From assembly GCA_026770575.1 (NCBI GenBank), contig MU657256.1, forward strand, positions 28,002-92,001: a DNA stretch of 64,000 bases. The letters are read 5' to 3'. Every line of letters begins with the position of its first letter. The first letter of the stretch is position 1. The notes beneath the pieces were generated by a model that did no database searches, had not been told where the DNA came from, and saw nothing but the letters and a program-made list of their open reading frames with translations. Positions 32,536 to 43,900 of the stretch are shown here, in pieces. Made by a program: the position numbers and the translations under genes. This stretch comes from Pelagophyceae sp. CCMP2097 (Eukaryota; Sar; Pelagophyceae).

Positions 32536-33447
32536 TAGGAATTTCCTAGGACCCTCAACTTTGCCTGCACCAATTGGATAGGAAATGACGAAATAAGAGA
32601 GAGCAAAGGGTCGGGGCTCTTTCGCAGAGCGCTTCCTGCGACTCGCGCGCCCGGATGGTCGTCGCGGAGGGGTCGTGTGTCGGTGGCGCGTACGCCGCGA
32701 GACGCCTGCTTCTTTGCCGTTCCGGGCGCTCGGCCGCGGCGAGATGGTGAACGAAAACGATTCGACGATGACCGAGACGACGCGCCGCCGCGATTCCTTG
32801 GGCCGCGCGCCACTCAACCCGCTCGGCGGCAACACAGAAGACGAGCCGGACGACCTTGTCAAGGCCTTTGAGGTGACGGCGGACTTCAACGCCAAAGGAT
32901 GCCCACGTCAGCTTGCCGACGCGCCGATTCAGCCTCGTCAGCCCAGCCACCAGCCGCTCGTCGACCATTTCCAGCGCCGCCGCCGGGTGCTCCAACGCCT
33001 TTTCGACGGAAGAGCTGGCGGCCTCCAAAAGCTCGAGAAAGTCGTCGACAGTCGGCGCTGCCGCGGCGCCGCCCGAAGCCGCCGGCGCGCCCTCGAGGCC
33101 ACCGCCCGAAGCCGCCGGCGCGCCCTCGAGACCGTCGCCCGAAGCCGCCGGCGCGCCCGCACCCAGCGTCGCGGCCGGCCCAGCCTCCCTGAGCACGTCT
33201 TCACCGCCCGCCGTCGCCGCCAAAGCGCCTGGACCCAGCGCCGAATCGTCGTCCATGGATCGGCGACGCCGTGCGCGCGCCCCAGAGGCACTGAGAGGCC
33301 TTGCGCCCGCTCCACCTGTGGCACCTCGCGACCCGCGCTAAATCCCTTTGCTCTCTCTCTTATTTCGTCATTTCCTATCCAATTTGGTCAGGCAAATTTG
33401 AGGGTGATATTATTAGGAATCCTACTAGGAATTCCTAGGAATTCCTA
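32536..33447. mobile_element. DNA-transposon-like element with about 70-bp terminal inverted repeats
   Basis: The left end (32536-32610) and the reverse complement of the right end (33342-33447) share a long stretch: the run around ATTGGATAGGAAATGACGAA continuing through AATAAGAGAGAGCAAAGGG is identical, and the outer part (CCTCAA..TTTGCCTG) is nearly so. The ends carry copies of the TAGGAATTCCTA palindrome. The interior is GC-rich and holds one reading frame, not a recognisable transposase. I could not define a target-site duplication. Confidence 0.65.
32555..33256 (-). CDS. Hypothetical ORF carried inside the inverted-repeat element
   Basis: A 233-codon frame starting MDDDSALGPGALAATAGGED. 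It has three near-identical GLEGAPAASGG repeats and a helical stretch (DDFLELLEAASSSVEKAL, VDERLVAGLTRLNRRVGKL). Its last codons are encoded by the left inverted repeat itself, so the C-terminus may not be native. A plus-strand frame over 32742-32900 (MVNENDSTMTETTRRRDSL...) also reads plausibly, so the coding strand is not settled. No homology recognised. Confidence 0.35.
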   Translation of the reverse strand: MDDDSALGPGALAATAGGEDVLREAGPAATLGAGAPAASGDGLEGAPAASGGGLEGAPAASGGAAAAPTVDDFLELLEAASSSVEKALEHPAAALEMVDERLVAGLTRLNRRVGKLTWASFGVEVRRHLKGLDKVVRLVFCVAAERVEWRAAQGIAAARRLGHRRIVFVHHLAAAERPERQRSRRLAAYAPPTHDPSATTIRARESQEALCERAPTLCSLLFRHFLSNWCRQS

Positions 33448-33594
33448 GATAGAGGAATTCCTACTGTTTGATCGATTAAAGTAAATATCGCTAAATCGCT
33501 GAAATTAGCGACAGTCCAACTTCCGTGCCGCAGCCGGCGCGGCCCTCCCGGTCCTTGTCGCGCTTCGCCGCGGGGTCCCTTGCCGCCGCCGGCC

Positions 33595-36345
33595 ATGGCC
33601 GCCTGCGCCGTCGACGTGGAGCGGTCCGCGCGGCCGCGGGCCCAGGCCGTGCTGACCGTCGACAGCCGCACGGCGGCACGCTGCGGCGTCAGCTTCCACG
33701 GCCTGGCTTGCGTCCACATAAACGGCGAAAGCGCCGTGGCGCAGCTGCGCGTCGTCTGCGACGACCGCCAAAGCGCGCTCCTCGTCGAGCCGCGCGGCGC
33801 CCACGCGCCAGAGTCCGCGGCGGCGGCGACCGTCGAGCCGCTGCGCCGCGCAGACGTCCAGCGGTGCGTGCCGGTGGGACGGAGCGCTCTGTGAGGCATC
33901 TGTAGGTGGCGGGCCGTCGAGCTCGAGTCGCGCGACGTCGGCGGCCGCCGGCCTTCGACGATCGCCCTCAGCGCACACCTCGACGGCGCAGTCGTCCAGC
34001 GCGGCGGTGCGTCCTCGAGGCCGAAGCCTCGCCGCTCCGAAGTGCACCGGGACCGCAGGCATCGTCTCGAACTGGCTCGGTGGGGAATCCCTTCGTGTCG
34101 TCGCATGCCACGGCTCGGGCGCCGACGTCGGCATCTTCTCGCGCGAACACACAAAGCTCGTCCTACGACGCGCGGGAGACGCGCCCGTGCGTCTCGGACG
34201 CTCCAACAGCAAGCTCTCGGCCCATATAAAGCGCGCCTTTCAGGTCGAGTACGTCGCCGAGGCGGCCATCGCGCGCGAGCGCCTCGAGGCCTTTGACGTC
34301 GCCCTCTGGTCGACGTTCCTCGTGCGGCTCCAACTCGCGCTGGGTCTCGTCGAGACGCCGCCGGGCCACGCGCTCGCCCGCGTCGGCCGCCCGAGGACGT
34401 TCCTCCTCCATGGCAACGACGGCGCGGGCAAGACGACGCTCGCGAAGAACGTGCCACGCCGGCGCCTTTGAATGCCGAGGACGGGACGCTCGGTGAGATT
34501 CGGTCTGGCTGGCGCGCAGTCGCGCATTGTAGGCGGCGGCGTCGCTGGGCTGCGCGGTGCGCCTGGTCTCGCCGAGCGGCATCCTCGCGGCTCACTCTGA
34601 GCGGTGCAGCGCCGAACACATCCTGCGCGACGAACTCGAATTCGCGGTGCGTCATCGTCGTCCTTCTGCCGCGTGCGCTTATGCGAGCACTCTGCGACGA
34701 TTGCGACGTCCGTCACGCGTCGCGTAGGCGGCGTCGGCGTCGCGTCTGCGCCCGGTCGTCGTCGTATTGGACGACGTCGAGGCGCTGGCGCCGCGCGACG
34801 GCGGCGGCCTCGGCGACGTCGCGGGCCGCCTCGTGCTGACGCTGCTCGACTTTCTCGAAGCGGTCAACGGTGGTAGCGCGCACGTGGCCGTGATTTGTGT
34901 CACGGGATGCCTCGACTTGCTCCACGCCGCCATCCGGCGACCGGCCGCGTCCGTTTCGAGACGGCACGGGAATGATCACAGAGGCTGGGGGCACAGACCC
35001 GCGCCGTCGTGCGCGGAAGACAGGTAATTACCGGCCACCGTAGGTCCGCCTTAAAGCTGCACGTGGCCGTCACGCGCGTCGAGGCGTGGCCCCGCGCTGC
35101 GCGCGCGCGCTGGCTCGCCCGCGCGCTGCCCGGCGCTGCGGCGCAGCTGGAAGACGGCAGCGACGCAGAAGTGAATGCGGACAACACAGTCGGACTCGGA
35201 GGTACGCCAGTCGTCGAGGATGAACCTGCCTGAATCAGAGCTTCGCGACAGGTCCCGAGCTGGAGCGCGCTCTACGGTCGGCCCGCGCACTGGCTCTTGC
35301 GTCAGACGACGACGGCGCCCTCCTACGCGGCTTCGAGGCGCAGGTCTCTCGCGAGCGTCGGCTAGCGGCGGCGTGCGCGGCGCCCGGCGGTTCGTCGGGC
35401 GGCGAGGCGACTGCTTCCATCGACCGCTCACTCAGATTCAGAGACGTGGCCGGCCTCGCGGCGGCAAAAGCGGCCATCGACCGAGCCGTTGTCTGGCCGC
35501 GCAAGTACGGCGCGGCCATGCGGCGGTTCGGCATTTTGCCGGCGTCGGGCGTTTTACTTTATGGGCCGCCTGGGGTGGGCAAGACGCTGCTCGCGCGCGC
35601 GACGGCCGCCGAGGCGGGCGCCGCGTTTTACGAACTCACGCCTGCCAACGTCGTCTCCGCGCTCGTGGGCGCGTCGGAGCGCGCCGTCAGCCGCGCCTTC
35701 CGCGCCGCGAAGAGGACGGCGCCGTCAATTATTTTCATCGACGAGTTCGACTCTTTATTCCCCGCGCGATCCGGCGCAGAGGGCAAGGTCGGCGCTTCTC
35801 TTGTCACATCTCTCGTCGTCGCTTTGGACGACTTGGCGCGGTGGCGCGCGGCGCGGGGCGTCGACGACGCGGGAGTCGTCGTGCTCGCGGCGTCTAATAG
35901 ACCCGGCGCTTTAGACCAGGCTCTAATTCAACACGGCCGTTTCGATTTTGAGATCCACGTCCAGCTCCCCGACCGCGCCGACCGGTGCGAGCACGTCGAC
36001 CTCTTGCTCCTCAAGGCCCGAATGAATACGGACCAAAGAGACCGCCTCGTCGACGCCTCGCGGGGCTTCTCAGGCGCCGAAATCGCGCAACTCGTCTCGA
36101 CGGCAGTCACCTGCGCCATCGAACGCACGCTCCCGGGGCCCTCGTCGCCCGTCATCGCGATCACCGCGGCGGACGTCGACCGCGCCTTGTCGGAGAATCG
36201 AACTTTGGTTTCTGACAAGGCGGTCGAGACCCAAGCGTCCAGGGCGGACTCTGCGGGCCGCGGCACTCCATCGATGCCGCGGTTTCCGCGCACCGCCGTC
36301 GTCGCGGGCAGCTTTGGAGACTACTCGCAACTCCCCGCCGATTAA
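33595..36345 (+). CDS. Two-module AAA+ ATPase (CDC48/AFG2/PEX-like)
   Basis: Exons 33595-33863, 33906-34006, 34059-34450, 34533-34646, 34728-34948, 35044-35201 and 35252-36345, 782 residues. An N-terminal region of about 190 residues may be a substrate-binding domain. The first AAA module has Walker A HGNDGAGKTT and Walker B VVVVLDDVEAL, but other landmarks are weak, so it may be degenerate. The second is canonical: FRDVAGLAAAKAAI start, GVLLYGPPGVGKTLLARA, SIIFIDEFDSLF, the sensor VVLAASNRPGALDQAL, and an arginine-containing HGRFDFEIHVQLPD. Type II AAA proteins unfold or extract proteins in ubiquitin, ribosome-assembly or peroxisome pathways; which applies here is not decidable from the motifs. 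For intron 5 a GT donor (34949) is chosen; a GC donor at 34937 also keeps phase. Confidence 0.82.
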
Positions 36346-36366
36346 AACACGTCTCGATGCCACGCC

Positions 36367-36434
36367 GACGACGGAGGGCCTCTTCGGCCGTGAGAGTACC
36401 GACGATGGAGGACCTCTTCGGCCGTGAGAGTACC
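36367..36434 (+). repeat. 34-bp tandem repeat, two copies
   Basis: Two head-to-tail copies starting GACGACGGAGGGCC and GACGATGGAGGACC, each ending CTTCGGCCGTGAGAGTACC, 22 bp after the AAA+ gene's stop codon. They lie in the probable 3' UTR or terminator zone. Confidence 0.7.
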
Positions 36435-36488
36435 GGCCGTGTCGGAGGGCACGGAAGTGTGTGCAACCATCTCGGAAGTTCCCTCTCC

Positions 36489-36641
36489 TATTGGATTCTG
36501 CTCCCTATTGGAATGGCCAATGAGAGGGCTTGAAAATGCAATTTGTTCAGAAAAAGCATTTTTGCACCAATCCAAGAGCTTAAAAAGTGTGAAAAAGTTC
36601 AGAAGAAGGTTGGAATCCAATAGGGGATCCTGAATCCAATA
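36489..36641. mobile_element. MITE-like element bounded by TATTGGATTC inverted repeats
   Basis: TATTGGATTC at 36489-36498 is matched by GAATCCAATA at 36613-36622 and again at 36632-36641. A CTATTGGAATGGCCAATG segment inside echoes the interior of the 24647-24729 element. It is AT-rich and has no coding capacity. Confidence 0.5.
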
Positions 36642-36870
36642 GGCCCGGGGAAAGGACTTCCTACGCCCACGTGAGAAAATCCGATGACGCGTGAGTCGCA
36701 ACCGCGCCCTGGAACCCCGCACGCACCACCCGATGAAGCGTTGCGCGCGGCTTGAAGCTTTGGCCCGCCGCGAGTCGCGTCGTTCAACACGGTTCAAGTT
36801 AGTAACAAATGGGTGGGATCGGTGACCGAGGACCGTCTGTCTTCCACCGGGTATGCGGCGTGTGAATTTT

Positions 36871-37614
36871 TTAGACCGTCGGGTCGCCTTCGCATTTCCA
36901 TACGAGCACGCAGACGCCGGGCACGACCTGCCGCCCGCATCGCGCCGCGCACTCGCGACGGCATGCAAAAGCGAATTTGAACGCTTGGGAAACGCACCGA
37001 GTAGTACATGTACGTCTTGATTTCGTGCGTGACGTACGCCCCTAGAGGAGACGTCGAAAACGACCCATCGAGAGTGCCTTTCTGCCGTGCAATCCCAAGG
37101 GTGCCGAATCGAGGATGGCGACGAACCGAATGAGCGGCCGACGATGACGTTCCACCTACACCATCGGCGCCTTAAAATAGGGGACTCGCCTTCGTATGCA
37201 TAGGTCGGTGGGGAGAAGTCCAGGCTCGACCCTCCAAGGGTCCGCGCCGGTTCGCTCTTGGACCCGCCGCGGGGCACGCGTCTCTGCATTGTCCAGAGGC
37301 GTCCCGTTTTACGCAGCGTGCGCACCCCTTGCCGTACTGCGCCGTGAAGCCGTCGTTGATGTATGCGGCGATGTGCGCAAACGGCTTGACGTGCGTGAAC
37401 TGCAGGTCGAACGCCTCTTGCGCCTTGGAGATGCCGAACTCGACCCAGTCGTCGGACATGTCCTCGGCGAAGACTTGCACCTGCGCGCGCGTCGCGACGG
37501 CCGCGCGGCGGGGCGCGGGCGTTCCAAGGGAGGCTCCGGTCCAGCAGCCTCGTCGGACCCGCACAAGCAACACTATAGGCAGAGTCTGACCGTGTTCTTC
37601 GCGGGTTTCGACAT
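36871..37614 (-). CDS. Dynein light chain, LC8/DYNLL type
   Basis: Exons in coding order 37614-37591, 37480-37326, 37155-37127, 37041-36998 and 36927-36871, 102 residues. All four junctions keep phase. LC8 is a small dimeric hub subunit of cytoplasmic and axonemal dyneins that binds short peptide motifs. Recognisable blocks in order: AEDMSDDWVEFGISKAQEAF, HIAAYINDGF, QYGKGWNVIVGRSFGAYVTHE, IKTYMYYS, and the final beta strand VVPGVCVLVWKCEG. The C-terminal tail GDPTV is longer than in the animal protein, and the KPFAH segment is divergent. Four introns in only 103 codons, including exons of 24 and 29 bp, explain why no single reading frame reveals the gene. Confidence 0.9.
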
Positions 37615-37955
37615 GTCGTCGATGCGCCTGGCCCTGGCTGCTCCCCGTAGATCAAGGCTCTGGGCGTACGAGGCGGCGTCCGGTCGCGCGGCGCCTTCGC
37701 AGCTCGCAACGCTCGAACGTGAAACGGACCTGAATGGGGTTTCAGCGATTCAAACAAACAAATGCTGCGCGCGCGCGCGCTGCACGACGGCGCCCGTCGT
37801 AAGTCGACGCGTCTGGAGTTCGCGCTTTCTGGGCCGAGGGGAGCCAGCCTTGGAGCACGTGCGGCGGGCATGAGACACATGTTCCTTATGGTTCTCCAAA
37901 ATTCGACAACACACTACTAACATAAAGGGGCGCCTCGAGCGAGGCGCCGGAGGGT
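37615..37955. other. Intergenic; GC hairpin near the giant gene's 3' end
   Basis: Lies between the LC8 start and the stop codon of the giant gene, both on the minus strand. GGCGCCTC-GAGC-GAGGCGCC (37929-37948) is a perfect 8-bp stem with a 4-base loop, just downstream of that stop. It may act in 3'-end formation. An alternating GCGCGCGCGCGC tract lies at 37769-37780. Confidence 0.5.
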
Positions 37956-40900
37956 TCACGCGGCTTCCGTCGTCGGCGGAGAGGGCGTGGTGGCCGACAG
38001 CACGGGCGGTTCGTCGCCCTCCGCGTTCGGGGCGTCGATCGCGGCGGCATCGTCGCCCGCGGCGTTGTCGTCGTCGCCCGCTCCTTCGTCGTCGTCGCTT
38101 GCGCCGCCGTTGCCTGCGCCGTTGTCGTCGTCGCTTGCGGCGCCGTTGTCGCCACCCACGCCGTCGTCGTCGTCGCCCGCGGCGGCGTCACGCGCGCCGA
38201 CGTCGTCGTCGCCCGCAGCCACGCCTGCGCCATCGTCGCCCGCGGCGTCGTCGGTGTCGCCCGCGGCGTCGTCATCACCGCCCGCGGCGTCACCGCCGCC
38301 GCCCGCGCCATCGTCGTCGCCGCCCGCGCCGTCACTCGCGCTGTCGTCGTCGTCGCTCGCGCCGTTGTTGTCCACGCCATCTTCACGCGCGCCGTCGTCG
38401 TCGCCGCCGCCCGCGCCGTCGTCGTCGCCGCTTACGCCGTTGTCGCCCGCGCCGTCATCGTCGCCCGTGCCGTCGTCGTCGCTCCCGCCGCCCGCGTCGT
38501 CACCGCCGCTGCCCGCGCCGCCGCTATCGTCGCCCGTGCCGTCGCCGCCGCCGCCGCCCGCGCCGTTGTCGTCACCGCCCGCGCCGTCGTCGTCGCTTGC
38601 GCCGTCGTCGCTCGCGCTGTCGTCGTCGTCGTTCGCGCCATCGTCACGCGTGCTGTCGTCGTCGCCACCGCCGCCCGCGCTGTCCGCGCCGTCTGAACCG
38701 TCGTCGCTTTCGCCCGCGGCGTCGATTTGGGGGAGGCGCGGTCCGTCGTTCTCCGCGGCGCCGTCGCCGTCGTCGCCGTCGCCCTTGCGAGTGAAGCGGA
38801 GGTCGTTTTGGTCCCTCTCGAACTTTTCGCCGTACTCTTCGCCGCTCGTCTCGTCGACAAAGTGGACGACGACGGTGCCGTCGCCCTCTTCGGCTTCGGC
38901 GACGCCGGCGACCCAGCGCCGCGGCGCTGAGCCGACGGCGTCGGCGAGCGCGGCGACGCCCCAGCCGGCGCATTCGCCGCGCGGCGGCCAAGCCACGGGG
39001 AAGGGCGGCTGGTAGGCCAGGTCGTCGTCGCCGGCGGCGTCGAACCACTCGTCGGGCTCGGCGATGCCGTCGTAGCGCACGCAGACGCCCGGCCCACCGT
39101 CGAGCTCGGCCATGGCCGCGTCCACCGCGAAGACGACGCCGGGCAGCCACAGCGAGGCGTCGCCCTCGCTCCGGACCCAGCACTGCCGGAGCGGCGGGGG
39201 GAGCAGCGTCACCGCCGAAACCGGCGCCTCGGCCGGTAACGCGGCCGAATCAACCGGCGACGCCGGCGACCCCGACGCCGCGCTCCCAAGCGTCTCCGCG
39301 TCCGCCGTCGGCGGCCCGGCTTCCGTCCGCGCGTCGTCGTCTGCCACGTCGTCGTCAAGCGCGTCGTCGTCTGCCACGTCGTCGTCAGGCGCGACGAGCG
39401 GCAAATCGTCAGAGGCGGACTCGTCGTCGACGACGGTAAAGAGCTTGGCGCTGTCCCGCGAGCCGACGCCCGAGTAGCCGTCGTGCGAGTCATCGTCGTG
39501 GGGCGACGTCAGCTCCAGCCCCGCGCTGTTTTCGGCGACGCCGTAGACCGCGCCGTACGCTTCGTCGAGCAGCGCGGGCGCGGTGGGGCTTTGGAGCGAG
39601 GCGCGCCGCTTCGAGACGCCGCTTTGGACCGAGGCGCCGCCGACGGACGCGTCGTCGCCGAACTGACTCGGGTAGGGCGACGAGTACGGTGTCCCCCGCG
39701 AGTTCAACGAGTCGACCAGACGCGAGTACGGAGACGAGTACGCCGTGCCCCGCGAGTGGAGAGCATCGTCGACCGGCGCGCCGATTTCGTCGTAGGACCG
39801 CGCCGCCGCCGGCAGCGCCTCGACTTGTCTCGAGACGGCGTCCTCGATAAGGCCTTTGACGACGGCGTCGAAGACGGCCTTGCTCGTCTTCTTCGCAAAG
39901 GCTCGATCCTCGGCTTTGATCTCGAGGAGGAGTTCGCGGACGATTTCTGCCTCGGTGTCGATACAAATTGAAACGCACAGCTGCATCGCCTCGAGCGCCA
40001 GCGCCAGTTGGGGCACGCGCGCTTCAAATGCCTCGGCCGCGGCGTTGACGCGGGCTTCGTCGGCCAAAATGATGGCCACCACCGGGCACGCCTCGATGCC
40101 GGGCATGCGGAAGACGATGAATCTGCGCCAATGTACCACGGCGCCGAGCATGCGGCTCCAGGCCATGCGCTCCAGCGTGCGGCACAGCGCCTTCGCCCCG
40201 AGGACGCGCCGCCGCGCGGTGGTCGCCGCAGCCACGGCCGCAGCAGCTTGGCTTTGCTCGGTTTGTAGAGTGTGGCTTACGGCTTTTTGAGCGTCGCGCT
40301 TCCTCGCGTACCTTGCGAGCCGCTTCTCCTTGGAGACGAGGTGCGTCTGCTCGAACGCGGCCTTCGCGCGCTTCGCCAGCGCCGCTTTTGTGGCTTTGAG
40401 CAAGTTGGCGTCCTCGAGGCCGTGCCACTCCTGCCGTAACTTGTTCTCCAACCACTTGCCAATGACCAGATTCACCCCGCGCACGCGCATCTTCTGCACC
40501 TCGCGCGCCAGAACACCGCGGACTACAGCCTCGATGCGCACCGCCGCGGCGTTGTCTGACTTTTTGGTGCGTCTTCGACGGACGAATTTGCCGCAGACCG
40601 CCGTCGCCGAGAAATGCCGGAGAGCTCCCAGGCGCCTCGCGAGGACGAAGCGCCGCGCGAGCCAGACGCGCGCCCCGCACTGGATCTTCAAAGCCGCCTT
40701 TTCCGTCATTTTTGTGAACGCGGCGCACTGAATCTTGGCCGCGCGGTTCCAGGCCAGTCGGTGGTCTGAATGCACCTTGTCCGCCTTCCTCCGCGCAGCG
40801 GCTTCGATGGAGTCGGCGCGCAGTTCCTCCAGCTCCGCATTCGCCTTTGCTGCAAACGCTCGCGCCCCGCTTAAAGACTTGGAAGCGGCCCGGACGAACG

Positions 40901-43900
40901 ATTCAGACGCAGCCGTCGACGTCTCCGCTTCGCGCAGCTGCTGCTCCTTCAAAGACACGCCCTTTTGAGCCGATTCCAAAGCCGCCAGCAGATCCGCCTC
41001 GCGCGCCTCGGCGGCCGTGCGGTCGCGCGCGGCGCCTTGAGTAGAATGCGCGTACCACGCGGGCGGAAGAGCGCATTGCTCGTAAGCGTAACGCGCCTCC
41101 TTCGCCGCCGCATTGGCGCGCACCGCCGAAAGCTCGGCAGAGGCCTCGGACGTTTCGGCGCGCGACGCCGCCTCGCGCCGCGCGCGCCGCGTCGCTCTTC
41201 GCAGGTAACGCTGCTCCAGTCGCGCGACGTCTTCCACTCCAGTCGACTCGGAGACGACGCGGCTCCGCATCGAGCGCCTGCGCGAGTCCACCGCGGCGGC
41301 GTCGTTGACGCGCGCCTCGAGGCGCAACCGCCGCCTTGCGACGCGCAAGCTGTCCACGGCAACGTCCCTCTGCTGCTGCAGCTTGTCCTCCACCGTGGCC
41401 GCTTCGCCGGTGAACCCCGCCGACGTCGGCTCGACCCACGCCGCGGTGACTGCCGCAGGGCAGCGGGACCCGCGCGTGCACCGCGTTGTGCGTTTTGGTT
41501 TTTCGGTTTTGAGGACGGCCGCGCTGGACGGCCGCACCTTGACACTCTTAAAAGTGTGGTCGCCAAACGAGAAGACGCCGAGCGGGCACCGTGCGTCGGT
41601 CTTGGCGGCGCGCGCGATGGCCTCGAACGCGGCCTTGACGTGCGTCTTCTGGTTGCTCCCAAACTCGAAAGACACGGCCGTCCCGCCTTCGGACGTGGTG
41701 CATTTTGAAAGCGTGACAAATTCGCCGACGAGCCTTTGCGCCGCGACTTTGAGAATCCGGGCGGCGTCGGCGTCGTGGTCGAAGAGCTTTTCATCGTTCA
41801 AAAATGAGAATTCGACGACGACCACGACAGTCATCTTCGCGCTCCGGGGCCCCTGAAACAGCGCCAGCGAGGCCTTTTCGTCCTCGAGAGCACGCAGCGC
41901 CGCCTCGAAGGATAAGCGGTCCTGCTCCAAGGCGCGCGTTGGTGCGTGGGGAAGCGTCTTGGCGGCGGCCAGCAGGGCCGGCGCTTGCGTCGCAGCCGTC
42001 GACAAAACGTCGCACCAAGTCTTCCACGAGATCATCGAGCCGCCTTGCACCGAAACCAAGAGCTTTGCGAGCTTGGATCGGTCGCGCGCCGCGGGCTCGA
42101 GGAGTAAACGTGTGGCCTCTCTCGTGGAGTCGCGGTACGCGGCCTTCACCAGCGTCTCAAAGGAAACGCCCTGCGCCAGGCCGGCATTCACCGCCTCGAA
42201 CGCGCGCTTGAGCTCCGCGAGCGCTGAACATGATTGTTTTGAAGGCTCGCGGGCTCCGGAGGCCGCTGCCCTGGCGAAAAAGCATGTCGCCACGTCCACG
42301 TGGCCGCGCGGGCCCCGCGTCAGCGGGTCCAGAAGCTGCATCCTTGCAGAGCTCCGTCGCTTCGACGGACCGTCGGAAGCGTCGCTCGCGAGATCGAAGA
42401 GGAGCGGGAGGAGAGGGCACTCGGCCACGGCGACGCGGTTGCGCCAGACTTCACCGCGCTCGTCCACTAACGAGAGGCGGAGTGAAGGCGGCCGACTTAG
42501 AGCGAGGTCCGCGCCGAGGAAGAGCTGTGAATCGACTTCGACGGCGAGGTGGTGCGGGCCCGCCCCGACAGGGTTCGCGAGCCAGTCCCTGCCGCCGCAA
42601 AAACTCGTCCGAGACCGCGCAAAGTCGCCGCCGCCGCCGCGGCAGTCGACGTCGACGCGCCAGAAGAGGCGCGCGCGCGAGACGTCGTCGGTCAACCGCG
42701 CGGCCACGCCGTCCTGGGCCGCGTCCAAGTTCAACGCCTCCAAACGCACCTCCAGCCTGCCAGAGGCAACGCGGCCGGGCATCTGGAAGGGCGCGGCCCC
42801 GACGGTCCAAAGGCCGAACCGCATCTCGATTCGCGCGTTTGAGGCTTGTGCGTTTGCGAGGACCTCGTCCGCGGGGAGGCCGTCGATTTGCAAATCCGCC
42901 GCCGCGTGGACGAGGCAGGCCCCCGGGACGGTAAAGACGTTGTCCTCAGGCGCGCCGCCGTCCTCGAGGCTCGCTTGGAGTTTGGCCGACTCCAAAGTGC
43001 TACCCAGAGACGACTTGCGCACGTCCACGTAAAAGAAGCCACCCGCCGCCGGTTCAAGGTGCGGGCCCAGGCACAACACGCGGACCTCGCCGCGGACGCA
43101 GCGATTGCGGTCCATGACCTCGACCCAGCGCTGCGCCGGCGGAGGCGGAGGCTTGACCACGACGTCGTCTTCGGCAGAGGCGCCTCTCGAGTCGTCCAAC
43201 ACGTCGCGCCAGGCGAGCGTCCACCTGGCCTCGCCGAGGAGCGAGTCTGCGACCTTTGCGTTGGCGCTCACGACGCGGACGATGACCACTGGGGCCTCGA
43301 CGCCGCCACAAAGTCTGCGCACGGCGTCCGCAATCGTCGCGCCTCGCGTCACTTCCACCTCGGCGGCGCCGAGGAGCGCCAATAGAGCGTCGGGCGCTGC
43401 GACGGCGTGCGCCGCCTCGGGCCACGCCGGGTGCGTGTCGGTGCCCTCGATAGGTAAAGCGCCGCGCGTCCAGGGAGAGACTTGACCCTGAAAAGCCAGA
43501 GCCACGTGCACCACAGGCTCCATGCGCCCGGCGCAGCGCGGGTGGAGCAGGAAGCGCGCCGCGTCGACGCGGACGGCGATTCGGCGCGCGTCTGCGGTTG
43601 TGCCCGGTGGTCGCGTCAGGTCCGTCGTCTCTGGGATGGCTTGGAACTGAAGCAACAGTTCCGCCACTTTGCCGTCTTTGCCGTCGCGCCCCGCCGCCAC
43701 GAGGCCCACGGTGACGTCGTGGACGCGCCGGTGCGCCAGCACGGCCGGCGTTAAAGCGACGAGCGCGGCGGCGACGACTGTTGATGTTGAACCGCGCACG
43801 TGCACCAGCGAGACGCGCATCATTGCCTGCCCCGCCGGCGCGACGACGCGCAAAATGTGCGCGTTCGCGCCGGTCTCCCACTTGACGACGGCGAGCGAGC

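Noticed and set aside
34937..35043. GC donor in AAA+ intron 5
   Set aside because: A GTCCGT donor 12 bp later has the same phase; it was preferred, so this intron is not counted among GC-AG cases.
38099..38794. Plus-strand Arg-rich ORF
   Set aside because: Produced by the GAC/GGC low-complexity tract of the giant gene on the other strand.
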